Source of the DNA: Caecitellus pseudoparvulus
Lineage: Eukaryota > Bigyra: Bicosoecida
Length of the DNA: 64,000 nucleotides
Assembly: GCA_965644315.1 (NCBI GenBank)
Contig: CBFFRQ010000093.1
Location: forward strand, 1-64,000
Reading direction: 5' to 3'
The position numbers and the translations under genes are program-made. Below are positions 1 through 9,862 of the stretch, piece by piece (the stretch's first letter is position 1; each line of letters opens with the position of its first letter). Below the pieces are notes generated by a model. That model did no database searches. It had not been told where the DNA came from and saw nothing but the letters and a program-made list of their open reading frames with translations.

Positions 1-386
1 TACCAGAGTGCACCCAGTCACACGCACACTCTGGAAAGCCCCGACCTCGCGTCATGCGGGCTGCACCAAGACTTCCTCCCGGCTCGCCAAGTCACTGGCG
101 TTGCTGCACGCGTCAAACTGCGCCAGCATGCAGTCTCGCAAAATGCCCAATTCCAACGTGACGCACACTTCGTACGTTGCAGCTTGACGTTGTGTAGGTG
201 TGCAGCAGGCGGTGTCCCAGCTGCAGGCCTGCCATGCTCTCCACAGCAGCCGGCACAAGCCGGCAGAAGGCAAGTTGCGCGCTTGCGGAATTAGCCAGCG
301 CCGTGTGCAGCCCGGTGCTGGAGTGGCTGCGGCAGCCTGAGAAACAGCAGTGGGCTGGTCGACCACGCACATCTGGGAAGGCTGTC
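1..386. promoter_or_regulatory. 5' flank of repeat-family gene copy 1
   Basis: This stretch lies upstream of the chosen ATG at 387 and is matched almost base for base by 16786-17171, so it is the left part of the 3.37-kb duplication, which may begin before the window. A second in-frame ATG at 234 would add 51 residues. I chose 387 because it gives a compact N-terminus beginning MAA, like the minus-strand paralogue. No promoter motif is recognised. Confidence 0.4.
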
Positions 387-3089
387 ATGGCTGCGCAAGG
401 TGGCAGCACTGTCGGTGTGCCGGCGCCGCCCCCTGCGCCGAAGAAGGTTGCGGAGCTCGAGAGCTGCCGTTGGTGGCCAAGATTGACTCCTGACGAGCAG
501 GGGCAGCTGAAGCAGCTGCTGGCCAAGCCAAAGGCAGCAGATGTCGATGGCAGGCTGTATGATGTGGCCAGTGTGGCCGTGCGCAGCAACATGGTAGGTG
601 GCGCCGTGCTGGAGCGTTGTGCATGCGCAGCATTCGAGCACTTGCTAGGTGTGCAGGCTGGCCCGCACCTGGACACCATGGCCATCATGCTGAAGCCAGG
701 CATGTTGCGGGATGCGTATGCACTCTTGTGTAAGGCGACTGGTGGTTCTGATCCCCTCACGAGGCTGGGCACGTTCCTGGGAGTGTGCTTCCGGTTTCCT
801 GTGGAAGGCTTGATCCAGTGGTTGGAGAGTGATGCAGCGCTCAAGGTCATTGGGCTGACTGACTCGTCCGGGGACGCCTTCCCGGCCAACCTGTGCGCTG
901 TGTTGAAGGACAAGGTGAGGCGTCACGCCCTGCAAGCTCAGCTGGCGTCGTACAGAGAAATTGTCGAGGCGAAGTACGACGGATGCCTGGCAGCGATGGC
1001 GGCAGACACCAGGCAGCAGGTGACGGAGGCCATGGAGGCTGTGGCGGAGGCGGGGTACAGCGACGAGGCAGTGCTGGTGGCGAAGCGTGCAGTTGTGGGA
1101 GCCTCGGTAGGTGGCGGCTAGCGTGGTCGCGGGTGTCAGGCGCACGCACCTGTGAATGTGCTTCCTTCGCAGCCATACGTGAAAGGTGAGGGAATGGCGG
1201 TGTTGTTCAGTGCAAAGCTGCTGGTGAAGACGCGGGAGGTGCTGGGGGCGCCTGACCATGATGTGGCTGGCGTCAAGCGGTACTTTGGCTTCTGGCGCTC
1301 GTGCACATTAATGACCCTGCGCGATGTGGCTTGTGCATTGGATGGGCCCAGACCGCGCAGGCCAGTAGGGGTGGAGACTGAGATGTGGGTCAGCTTCGTG
1401 ACCGAGCACCTGCAGCCGACAGCACGAGATGTGGAGTTGGAGGCCATGCTGGGCAGCATGCGAGAGTTTGCTGAGAGGTTTGATGAAGTGGTGGCAAACA
1501 AGCGAGGGACAGCCAGGGCTGAGAGAGCTGTGCAGGAGTTCAAGGACGCAGGGGGGGATGATATGTACCTGTTCATCATCAAGTATGCATTCGTCGTCCA
1601 GTATGTAAGTGCTGTGCGAGCGTTCACGCCTGTACTGCGAGCCGCTAGGCAAGCACGTGAAGCCGCTCCAAGCACAGGCATGCGACCGTATAGACGCTCT
1701 GGAGGTGTGGCTGCGCCCGGATCTGGCAGGGCAGGTCTGCCAACTGCTGGGTGCGCCTGTTTGGGATGCTCCAGCAGTCGAGCGCGTCAGAGGCTTTTTG
1801 GCCATCTGCATCAGCTACAGCCCTGAACAGCTGCTCCCGGGGGTGAAGAGTGGCCAGTTTGGACGATCCTTTGGTGCTGACGAGGCGGCATGGGCCACGT
1901 TTCTCGCTGAGCACCTGGGACCAGTATTGCACGAAGCTGCGCTGAAAGCCAAGCTGGACACGATGCAGCCTTACATTGACAGGTTCGACGAACTGCTGGA
2001 GACGTTGGGAGCCTCCTCCAAGACTGCCAAGGCCTTGCAGAAGCTGAAGGATGCAGGTGGCCATGATGTCTATGTGTGCATCGCCAAGTACGCCTATATG
2101 CGTTCCATGGTGAGTGCTGCGCAAGCGCGTCGTCTGTGCAGTGCGGTGTGGAGACCCATCGCTTGTGCCCGCTCCGACCACAGTGCAGCAGGCTGGACGC
2201 GTTTGGGGTGTTGCTGCGTCCTGAGCTGGTGAAGCGGTCGTACGAGGTGTTTGGATGTCCTGAACATGACACATCAGTGATTGAGGACCACCGCATGCAC
2301 TTGCTGTGTTGCATGGACCAGCCTCCTCACACCATGAGGGAGACGGTGTACGGCGGATCTCTGCTGCACTTCACCAGTGTTGACAGGGACAAGTGGCGCC
2401 GGCTGCTTTTCCGGTGTCTGACAGCCATGTGCCAGGAGGTAGATGTGAGCTGCAAGGTGGCCAGCATGCAGCGCTCGGTGGAGCAGGACTTTGGTCCGGC
2501 CCTTGCCTGTGTCACGGCGGAGAATCGAGGGAGGATCGAAGACGCGCTGGAAGCTGCGTCCGAGCCAGGTGTCGACCAAGGTGCAGTGACCATGGTGCAG
2601 TTCGCGTTCATGACGATCGAGGTGCGTGCTTGTGCAGTGTCTGCTCGCTTGTCTGGTCGACTGTGTGTGTGCTGTGCAGCCGTCCACAGCCCCCACCCGC
2701 CACCTTCACAGGGCGACATGAAGAACACAGACATGCTTGTGGCGCTGCTGCATCCTGACATGCTGGAACGCACTCACAGCGTGCTGGCTGCAGGTGTGCA
2801 GAGCGAAGCCAGCGTGGAGCGCCACGTGGCCTTCCTGAGACAGTGCATGACAGGGCGGCAGCGCCCCATGATGGACGGGGAGCGCTGCCGCCGCTTCCCG
2901 CTGCCCGATGGTGTGTGTGCCGAGGAGCTCGATGCGCTGTTGGCGGATCTTGGCTTCGGGGAGCAGCGGTCGGAGGCTCCTGCCGAGCCTGCTGAGCTGT
3001 GTGACGTGCAGTGGGGGCAGGCAGAGTGTGGCGCCTTGCCGCGGCCAGGCGAGCATGTGCCTGCCATGGTCAGTGTGCGTGCAGGGTAG
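387..3089 (+). CDS. Exon-per-repeat solenoid-like protein, copy 1
   Basis: Family not recognised. The model joins 387-593, 657-1106, 1173-1604, 1678-2109, 2184-2621 and 2712-3089, giving 778 residues. All introns (63, 66, 73, 74 and 90 nt) are phase 0 with GT-AG ends. Exons 2-5 encode 150, 144, 144 and 146 residues, and each is one copy of the same repeat. A repeat starts with a hydrophobic stretch and an L-x-P-x-x-L motif, then (L/F)G-x-P-x-x-D in most copies, a variable segment after a cysteine, and a helical C-terminal half ending near AG-x-x-D and K-Y-A. Exon 1 encodes an Ala/Pro-rich start plus a half repeat; exon 6 encodes only a front half. There is no signal peptide or membrane segment. 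The second intron has an in-frame TAG, so splicing is needed. The 3' end is uncertain: a possible donor at 3069 follows the same Met-GT pattern as other exon ends, so another exon may exist. Helical solenoid folding is inferred. Confidence 0.75.
842..1185 (+). repeat. Inverted homogenised tract, plus-strand member
   Basis: This stretch covers the second half of exon 2, the whole 66-nt intron and the first codons of exon 3. It is nearly identical to the reverse complement of 7141-7484, with only two differences in the intron. On both sides similarity to the minus-strand paralogue falls sharply although the repeats remain homologous. A recent gene conversion or recombination tract is the simplest reading. 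Confidence 0.8.
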
Positions 3090-4024
3090 GGCCGGTGTGT
3101 GGTGAGGTGCCACGCGCATCGCGGCCAGCCCTGGTGTCGAGTGTGGCGCAGGGCCGCTGCCGTTCCATGTGCCGTGTCCAGTGCCTGGTACGCTGCGATG
3201 CGCCATGAGTGACAGTGAGGCCAGGCGACTTGTGGAGACCGTGTGCTGCGGGGGCAGCCTTGGTTGTGCTGGCGTAGCTGTGTTGCGGGTCTGCGGCCGA
3301 GGGTGCGGTGTGTCAAAGCACGAGCACGTGCCGATGTGCAGGAGCGTATCGGCCGGTGGCCTGGCCATGTGGGCCGCGCATACCAAGCCACAAGCGGTGC
3401 GCGTGCAGTGCGGTGTTGACGCAAGGCGTGTGATGGTGGAGGGATCGCTGGATTCCTTTCGCCTGAAGTTGTGCTGCGTGTGTGTGGCGTGCAGATGAGG
3501 TAGAACCGTTGCTACTCTCTTCTGAGCCACCCAAGCGCCCGGCGGCACCAGTGCGAGTCTATGCGAGAGGATATGACGACAAGAGTTCAGAGCCGCCATT
3601 CGATGCTTGATGTAGCGAAGGCAGACTGAACCCCGTTGGCCGAGTGTGTGTCGACGCGCCCAGGCACGCATCACTTTCACACTTGGGGCACATCCACGCG
3701 GCTTGCGCTTGGGTCGCGACACACGAAGGCACACAACTTTGACAGATTTGGCTTGGTTCCTCAGAAAGTAGGGCAGCACACGAACCATGATTCCCGTTTG
3801 TGGCTGCACTGGAAAGCACCAGCCAACTCACGTGCCCGGCGCCTTGCGGCGGAGCTGCCACGCAGCTCGCCAACCCTGAACCATGCACACCGCGCCTGCA
3901 AGCTGAGCAGTGCGACTTGCTGGTGCACGACACGCAAGATGATAACTGTGTCGCTTGCCCCTTGGGCTGCCACATGCACTACTTCAGTACATTTCTGTGA
4001 CCGATCACACATGAGAGACTCAGG
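3090..4024. other. Convergent intergenic region
   Basis: This gap separates the 3' end of plus-strand copy 1 from the 3' end of the minus-strand repeat/P-loop gene. Up to 3373 it belongs to the duplicated segment. A short open stretch around 3169-3498 partly matches 19906-20202 and might contain a terminal exon, but the candidate acceptor near 3173 (CCAG) is CCGG in copy 2. Nothing else is recognised. Confidence 0.4.
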
Positions 4025-7000
4025 TCACTGAGCAGCCTCTCCTGCGTTGGACGCTGTAGCCTCAGATGGTGCTGCATGGCTGCGCCACCCATGATAGCAG
4101 CTCCTTCCTGAAGTCACCTCTACTCCTGGAATATCAACATGCACGTTGCTGTCAAGCTGCTGTGACGGACCTTCCTCCGTGAATGTCCTGTAGTTGAAAC
4201 GCAGGTGCACTTGTCCTGGCTCGAGCCTTGTTATGACGTTCTGTGGAACAGGATCTCCTTCTTCCCCCCGAGGATAGCATGCCAGTGCACGCTTCACCCG
4301 CTCGTCGATCAGCTTGAGCTGGCTTGGGCTCGCTGCAGCCTTGTGCAGTTTCAGCACTTGCTTCCGGGTCGAACCAGCTCCCTCCCAGCGCATTTCACCC
4401 TCTGCGAGGATGGGAATGCCGATACCTTGCAGGATGGCGCTCAGCAAGCCCATCACACTCGCATCTTGCACGATGTCTCTCTTTCTGACAATCTTCACTC
4501 GCGGTTGTTTGCCGTCTGCAACGTCGTGGACCATCCACCTTGGAACCGCGGTCAGCCATGTCAGCTCCCGCGCTACTCCACGGGGAACTTGGAATTCATT
4601 GCCATCAGCCCTCCACTTGCTCAAGATGGCTTGGATGGCTTTCTTCTTGGCGTGGACATGGAAGGGTGACATAGTTGACTCCTGGAAGGTCACAGTCACC
4701 ACGGTGGCTGTACCGAGCTCCTTCAGCCCAACCGTGACATGGTCGATGCCTGGGAAAACATGGGACGTGTGTATCGTGTGATGCTCGCCAATGCCAAGCT
4801 GATGAATCGCGGCAACATCAGCAAGGCTGATGCAGTTGCCCACTGCTGCGTTGCGGCAGATCGGAGGCAGTTGCCCCTCTTCAAATGCAGCCCTCCACGC
4901 GACCGATGGCCGACTGTCTGTGAGCAGCTTGGGCAGGTGCTGCTCCTGGTCGCTTGGGTGCATCGCAACACCTCCGCCCGCCAAGCCCATGTCCAGCAAC
5001 ACTGCTTCCGCCCGCTCAAACACTTTGCCATCAATCATTGCCTTGTGGCTTCCAAGCTTCCCAGAGAGCACCTTGTCGAAGCTGTCCACCCCCTCCTCAT
5101 TGACGGCTTCTACAGTCAGCACTTGAACCGCGTGTTGGACAACAAGCTGTGAGAAGGAAGACCTGATGAGGAAGCTCTTGGCCTTTCCTCCCATGTACTT
5201 GGCCGCCCCCTTGCCGGAAGCTGGCGCGGCGATGCAGCTGCCCAGCAGGCCCAAGCAATGGTGTGCGGGGGCCTCCTTGGTGTCACCCACCATCTGCCGC
5301 AGATGCTCTCGCAGCCAGCGACATTGCTCCTGCCCCACGCTGCCCAGTGCCGTCGTGAATGAGTCAACCAGGCCCTGGTGCGCATAATCCGGACTGCTGA
5401 GGGTCCGCGTCAGAGCAAAAATCACACCCAGATCACATCCAACATGACATACAAGGTTTGTCACCTCTCTGTGCGTTGGGTCGCTGTCACGCATCTGCAG
5501 GCGCAGTTCCTTCAGGGGCTGGGGAAAATCATGTAGTGACTCGTCCTCCTGCGCACCCGCACTGCCGCTCCCTGTCGCGCACCCACTGCCTGCATCATGT
5601 TGTTGAGTTAGGCTTCCACTCAGTACTTTCATGGCCAGGGCCGGTGTGGTGATGCCCAGCTCGTGCGCCGGACGAGCACCACCCACCACCGCGTCGCAGG
5701 CCGCCATGGTGCCACGGCACCCTTCAGCGGGCTCAAGCGCCCGCAGGTCATCTGAGAAGAACAGCACCGTGTGTGGCAGTCCCTCCAGGGTCAACAGTCG
5801 CCGCAGGTGTGCCCCCCATTCCTTATGGGGCGCTGTGCTGCACTTCAGCAGCTCCGCATGGACGAAATTCCCGTCCTCCACCAGCAGAATGCGTGGGGTC
5901 GCCGAAGCCCCCCCTCTGACTGACCCACATAACCCATTGACCAAGTCAGTGAGTTGCTGAAGGTGCTGAACCCCACTATCGTGCTCAGAAACCTTCGAGA
6001 GCAGGGCCCGGAGCCCTTCGTGGGTCAGAGCTCCTCCGCAACAAAGGCTCAAGAACCCGTGCAGCAGTTTGCCCAGCCACCCCCGCGCTCCAGACCTGAC
6101 CGCGCGCAAAATCTCGCTTGACAGGATAAACGCATCCCCCCCAGCTCCCACAGTCATCATCAAGGCCAAAGCTTGCACGCACCGCGCCTTGCCTGATCCG
6201 CGGGAACTAGCTGCCAGCACGCCGTCCTTGCCCTGGCCCGCGGCCGCAGCAAACGCCTCCACCATAAATGACGCTCGGCTGGGCGTCAGCAGGAAATCTG
6301 TGAACCACAGATCCTGGTTCCTTGGCTGCTCTACAGCTGCCGCCTGTCGATCGCTCCCAGCAAGGAGGCATGCTGGGATGGACCAATTACCGCCTGGTTG
6401 GCCAGCCGGAGCGTCGCCTCCTCGCGCCACAGCACCTGGCATGGTGCTCAGGACGGGAAGGCGCAGGACCACTGCTTCCAGGGCTGGGCCGTTCCATACT
6501 GGGCGGCAGCCGTTGCCCCAGAAGCGCTCCAAGTCGCCCCTTGCTGGGGTCCCTGCCGACCCGCAGGATCCAGTCTCAGCAAAACGTGCGTGTACCATGG
6601 AGAGGTGGTGGAAGACGGGCCAGATCGCCGCATCCTCCAGCCGCCTTGCACCGAACAAGTGCCGCATCCACCCGCAATTCCTGCGTATGCTTGCCAGCAT
6701 TACAGGACTCATGCCTCGCCAAAGCCCCTCCCAATGCTCCAGCGGCGTGCACTTGGGCCGGAAGCCAAGAAACACTTCGCGTGCATCCTCCAGGTGCTCG
6801 TGCTGACTGGCATGTACAACAGCATGCAACAAGACTCCTACACTCTGAACAGAGTGCTTGCGGAGTAGCTGCTGCCAGCTCGATACAGCCTCAGCGTCCT
6901 CCAGAGCGGGGATGATGAAATCCGACACATAATCTCCCCACGCCTCCTCACAGATGCCATCGGGTCGCCAAGCAGCGTCGCTCTGCAAGCGGTCTACCAA

Positions 7001-7958
7001 GTCGCCGGGCTGGTAGCCAATGTGCCACCACAAGTACTCCGTGTTTCGATGCAGAGAACCAACGTCACGCTCAGGCGCGCCCAGCACATTCAACATCTGC
7101 TCCAACAAACCAGGACTTAGCAACACAGCCACCGTTTTACCTTGCACATACGGCTGCGAAGGAAGCACAATCACAGGTGCGTGCGCCTGCCACCCGCGAC
7201 CACGCTAGCCGCCACCTACTGAGGCTCCCACAACTGCATGCTTCGCCACCAGCACTGCCTCGTCGCTGTACCCCGCCTCCGCCACAGCCTCCATGGCCTC
7301 CGTCACCTGCTGCCTGGTGTGTGCCGCCATCGCTGCCAGGCATCCGTCGTACTTCGCCTCGACAACTTCTCTGTACGACGCCAGCTCAGCTTGCAAGGCG
7401 TCACGCCTCACCTTGTCCTTCAACACAGCGCACAGGTTGGTCGGAAAGGCGTCCCCAGACGAGCTAGTCAGCCCAATGACCTTGAATGCTAGACCACTCT
7501 CCACAGCATTCACCAAGTCTGGTGCAGGGCATGCGAGACACCGTTTGAGGAAGTCAACCGTAGCTCCCCGTGCCTGGTGGTGGGAGGTCGCTTTCAGGAA
7601 GAAGTCACGCGCCTCGGCCAGCATTCCCGGCTCCATGAGCACTGCAGCGGAGTCAAGGAAGTACACCTGTACAAGGCAGAATGGCGTAGGGGGTGCGGCA
7701 AGGTCTTTCACTCTCTCAGCTCCAAGGAGCTCCGTAGCAAACATCGCCCCTCAAGCCCCGACAGGCCAAACTCACCGTAGACCCTTCGAAAGCGCTCCTT
7801 GCTACCTGCGCAAGGTCTTGGTCGATCCCCTCGGCTGCAAGGCTTGGAAACTCGACGTCAAAGCTGCTGGCTGGCTCTGCTGGCCTTCCGTGGGCAGTGA
7901 AACGCAAGCGCGTGACGGATGGTAGCATATCTCCACTGTCCTGGCTTGCAGCAGCCAT
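4025..7958 (-). CDS. Repeat-domain protein fused to P-loop-like region
   Basis: Three exons, 7958-7776, 7666-7220 and 7153-4025, joined by phase-0 introns of 109 and 66 nt, encode 1252 residues. Exon 1 is a 61-residue leader. Exon 2 is one 149-residue repeat homologous to exon 2 of the plus-strand genes. Exon 3 starts with a second, diverged repeat and continues into about 940 residues unlike the other family members. In that part, residues about 521-533 read GVLAASSRGSGKA, a P-loop-like motif whose usual final Ser/Thr is Ala. ILLVED near 632 could be a Walker B strand and VLFFSDD near 674 a sensor strand. A signal peptide is not evident. The architecture, repeats plus possible NTPase, recalls STAND-type receptors or eukaryotic effector NTPases, but no named family is assigned. 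The stop at 4025 faces copy 1. The start was chosen as the only in-frame ATG giving a full exon 1; 7928 is an alternative. Confidence 0.7.
7141..7484 (-). repeat. Inverted homogenised tract, minus-strand member
   Basis: This is the reverse-complement partner of 842-1185. It contains the end of exon 2, the complete second intron and the first codons of exon 3 of the P-loop-like gene. The intron carries the same in-frame TAG as copy 1. Conservation of intron sequence together with divergence of flanking exons is the reverse of normal expectation and suggests sequence exchange between paralogues on opposite strands. Confidence 0.8.
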
Positions 7959-9096
7959 GGTGGAAGCAAAAGGCAAGGTGGTGTGTATTCTACGTTGTTT
8001 CCCGGTGTCTCTCGCCCGCCTGGCCTCTCCCCCGCTTGACCTCGCCTGCCTTCCACGCGACGCAGTTTGAGGATCGGTCTGCTGCGCAGGCAAGACAAGA
8101 CCTCGCACAGCGATCGCGCGGGCAGGAGAGGAAGGTGGTTCAAGTCAAAACCCACTGTAAGGCAACTTTCACCTTGATTGGCTACGGAGGCGTCGTTTTG
8201 AGAGACCTCATGTGTTTCGCCAAGAGGTTACTGCCGTGCTCGTGAGAAGGCTGCTGCCACGCGGAAATTGTTACAACGTTGGTCACCAGGCTGGACGGTG
8301 CCCCACTCAAGCTGCCAAACCCCTGGAAGCGACTGTTGTTTGTGTCTTCATGCTGTGCCAGATGCCCAATCCTGCTTCTCTAGTCATAGTGCAAGAGCAG
8401 GCCAGGAGGTGGCGTGGACTGCACATTCAGTCAAGATCGCCCAGCGACCAGCAGCACCCTGGAAGGACGGAAAGTCATGGATAGCAAGATGTGAGCGAGC
8501 GATGGACAGCAGTGGGAATCAGGTCAGGGGCATAGAGACGCAGCTGAGGCGTGGGCTGCAACTTGCGAGCCGCAACGGGCCAGGGTTTCACTCATGCGGA
8601 AATCGTCAAGTGCAGAAGCAACTTTTGAATGGCCGTATGGAGACAGCTCGGGGGCTTTAGCGTCACGGGCAGGAAGGTATCATACTTCTGGGTGTTCAGA
8701 TCTATCTGACGTGCTGCACGGTGTTGGGCCTTCCCCTGATGCGCGTGCTGCCGTTCAGCAGCAGGTTGGTCGGCTAAGGCACTCGGGTATTGTGCTGCCA
8801 GCAAGCACCCAGGCCAGCAGCTGGGCCACAGTGCTCTGCAGTGTGAAGAAGTAGGTGTGCATTCGGCTGGTTCAGGTCATGGGGTGCAACTTTTAACTGT
8901 CGTCCATGGCCATGGCAGTGAGTGCTCCGCCGGGATGCTGGCCCAAACAAGCTGCCACCACGCGCTGCCCGCCACAGAGCGCGGGGGAAGCCCTCATGTA
9001 CCCCAGCGAGCACAACATCTAACAGTGGCACACTGAGCAGCGCCTGGTGCAAGCTGCTGTGGGCCACCGCACATGGACGTGCGTGCCGCCCTGCAC
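7959..9096. other. Intergenic region without recognised gene
   Basis: This gap of about 1.1 kb holds the presumed promoter of the minus-strand repeat/P-loop gene near 7959-8200. I examined both strands. Short open frames are present, but none has a recognisable domain, motif or splice structure. Its right end abuts the POLE2 fragment, so part of it may be degraded captured sequence. Confidence 0.4.
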
Positions 9097-9500
9097 CCGT
9101 CCTGTGCTGCGTGTCATCGAAGTCAAATGGCTCTGGCAGGGATGTCTTGACTGCGTGCTTGCCCAGGCGGGCCGACACCTCCTCCCGGAACACCACGAGC
9201 TCCTGGGTATGGAAGCGCAGGCGGCAGGGGTTGGAGGCCAGCACTACCTGGGGCGTGCGCGCCTTGAGGCGCTCGCAGAAGGAGGCCGGGAGGCCGGGGC
9301 GAGGCAGGACCCGCCCCGCGCCAGGGTCAGCTGGCCCCGGCACCAGGACACAGGGCGTGCTGGACAGAGCGGGGAAGTCAGCGAGGAGAGCAGCCAGGTC
9401 GTCCAGGCCCCTGCACAGGTCGTCCTTGTCCGACGCCCCCGCTCCGAAGGGGTGTGATAGGAAGTTGCCTTGCAGGATGAGAGCTGTGGGGAGTGCGCCG
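9097..9500 (-). pseudogene. Partial copy of POLE2 (internal fragment)
   Basis: This 404-bp segment matches 21371-21774 of the intact POLE2 gene at a constant offset of 12274. I count eight substitutions and no indel, roughly 98% identity. It corresponds to residues about 350-484 of POLE2, in the calcineurin-like phosphoesterase fold of the B subunit. All eight differences are synonymous, so the encoded 135 residues are unchanged. The frame stays open on both sides (8774-9847, minus strand), but flanking residues do not resemble POLE2 and no start context is convincing. It is best read as a recently inserted fragment; a chimeric coding gene or a haplotype-assembly artefact cannot be excluded. 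Confidence 0.8.
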
Positions 9501-9830
9501 CCATTCCCCTCCCCGTCGTGCGCAGCCTCATGGGCCCGTACCTGGTCTTCCTCGCCTCCACCGTGAACGGGTACGAAGGCACTGGGCGCTCCCTCACCCT
9601 GAACTTCATCCAGCAGCTGCGCCAAGCAACGCTGCGTCCCACGAGCACAGGTGGCGGCGGCAGCAGGGGGCGCTGCGGCGGCTGGCACTGGTGCCAAGAT
9701 CCTCGCCGCGGCCCAGGCGGCGGAGGAGGGCGAGGCCATGGGGGGGCGCAAGCGGGCTCGGGAGGAGGCCCGCCCCAAGAAAGCCAAGAAGGACAAGAAG
9801 GCCTCCAAGAAGAAGGCCAAGAAGGCCTGA
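9488..9830 (+). pseudogene. NAT10/Kre33-like fragments with Lys-rich tail
   Basis: From about 9488 to 9618 the plus strand encodes a segment with the features of the NAT10/Kre33 RNA cytidine acetyltransferase helicase region: AAIPLP, MGPYLVF, NGYEGTGRS and FIQQLRQ in the expected order. An apparent intron ending CACAG at 9650 is followed by an Ala-rich stretch and a Lys/Arg-rich tail ending in TGA near 9830, like a nucleolar protein C-terminus. The rest of NAT10, about 900 residues in the family, is missing. The junction with the POLE2 fragment falls on GAGTGCGCCG, which fits both sequences, suggesting microhomology joining. Recognition of the family rests on remembered motifs. The tail's origin from the same gene is inferred. 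Confidence 0.6.
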
Positions 9831-9862
9831 GCTGCCTGGACCGCCAATGCAGCACGCCAACC

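Larger units (their letters stand above)
1..3373 (+). repeat. Long direct repeat, copy 1
   Basis: This segment aligns with 16786-20158 at a constant offset of 16785 at every point checked (ATG, splice sites, stop codon, right-hand end), so there is no net indel. Similarity stops abruptly after position 3373. The left end coincides with the window edge, so the true length is unknown. The direct copies flank about 13.4 kb of mostly minus-strand genes, an arrangement that could support unequal exchange. Confidence 0.9.

Noticed and set aside
113-913. 266-residue antisense frame conserved in both long direct repeats (also at 16898-17698)
   Set aside because: Conservation follows from the duplication itself. 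Exon structure, splice sites and repeat motifs support the plus strand; the antisense frame crosses introns and has no recognisable features.
1-3373. Composite-transposon interpretation of the two direct copies and the genes between them
   Set aside because: The flanking copies encode no recognisable transposase and have no terminal inverted repeats. Simple segmental duplication is sufficient.
4025-7958. Retrotransposon or DNA transposase identity for the long minus-strand gene
   Set aside because: I looked for reverse transcriptase (YxDD), integrase or DDE signatures, zinc knuckles, terminal repeats and target-site duplications and saw none. The gene shares exon structure with the repeat family.
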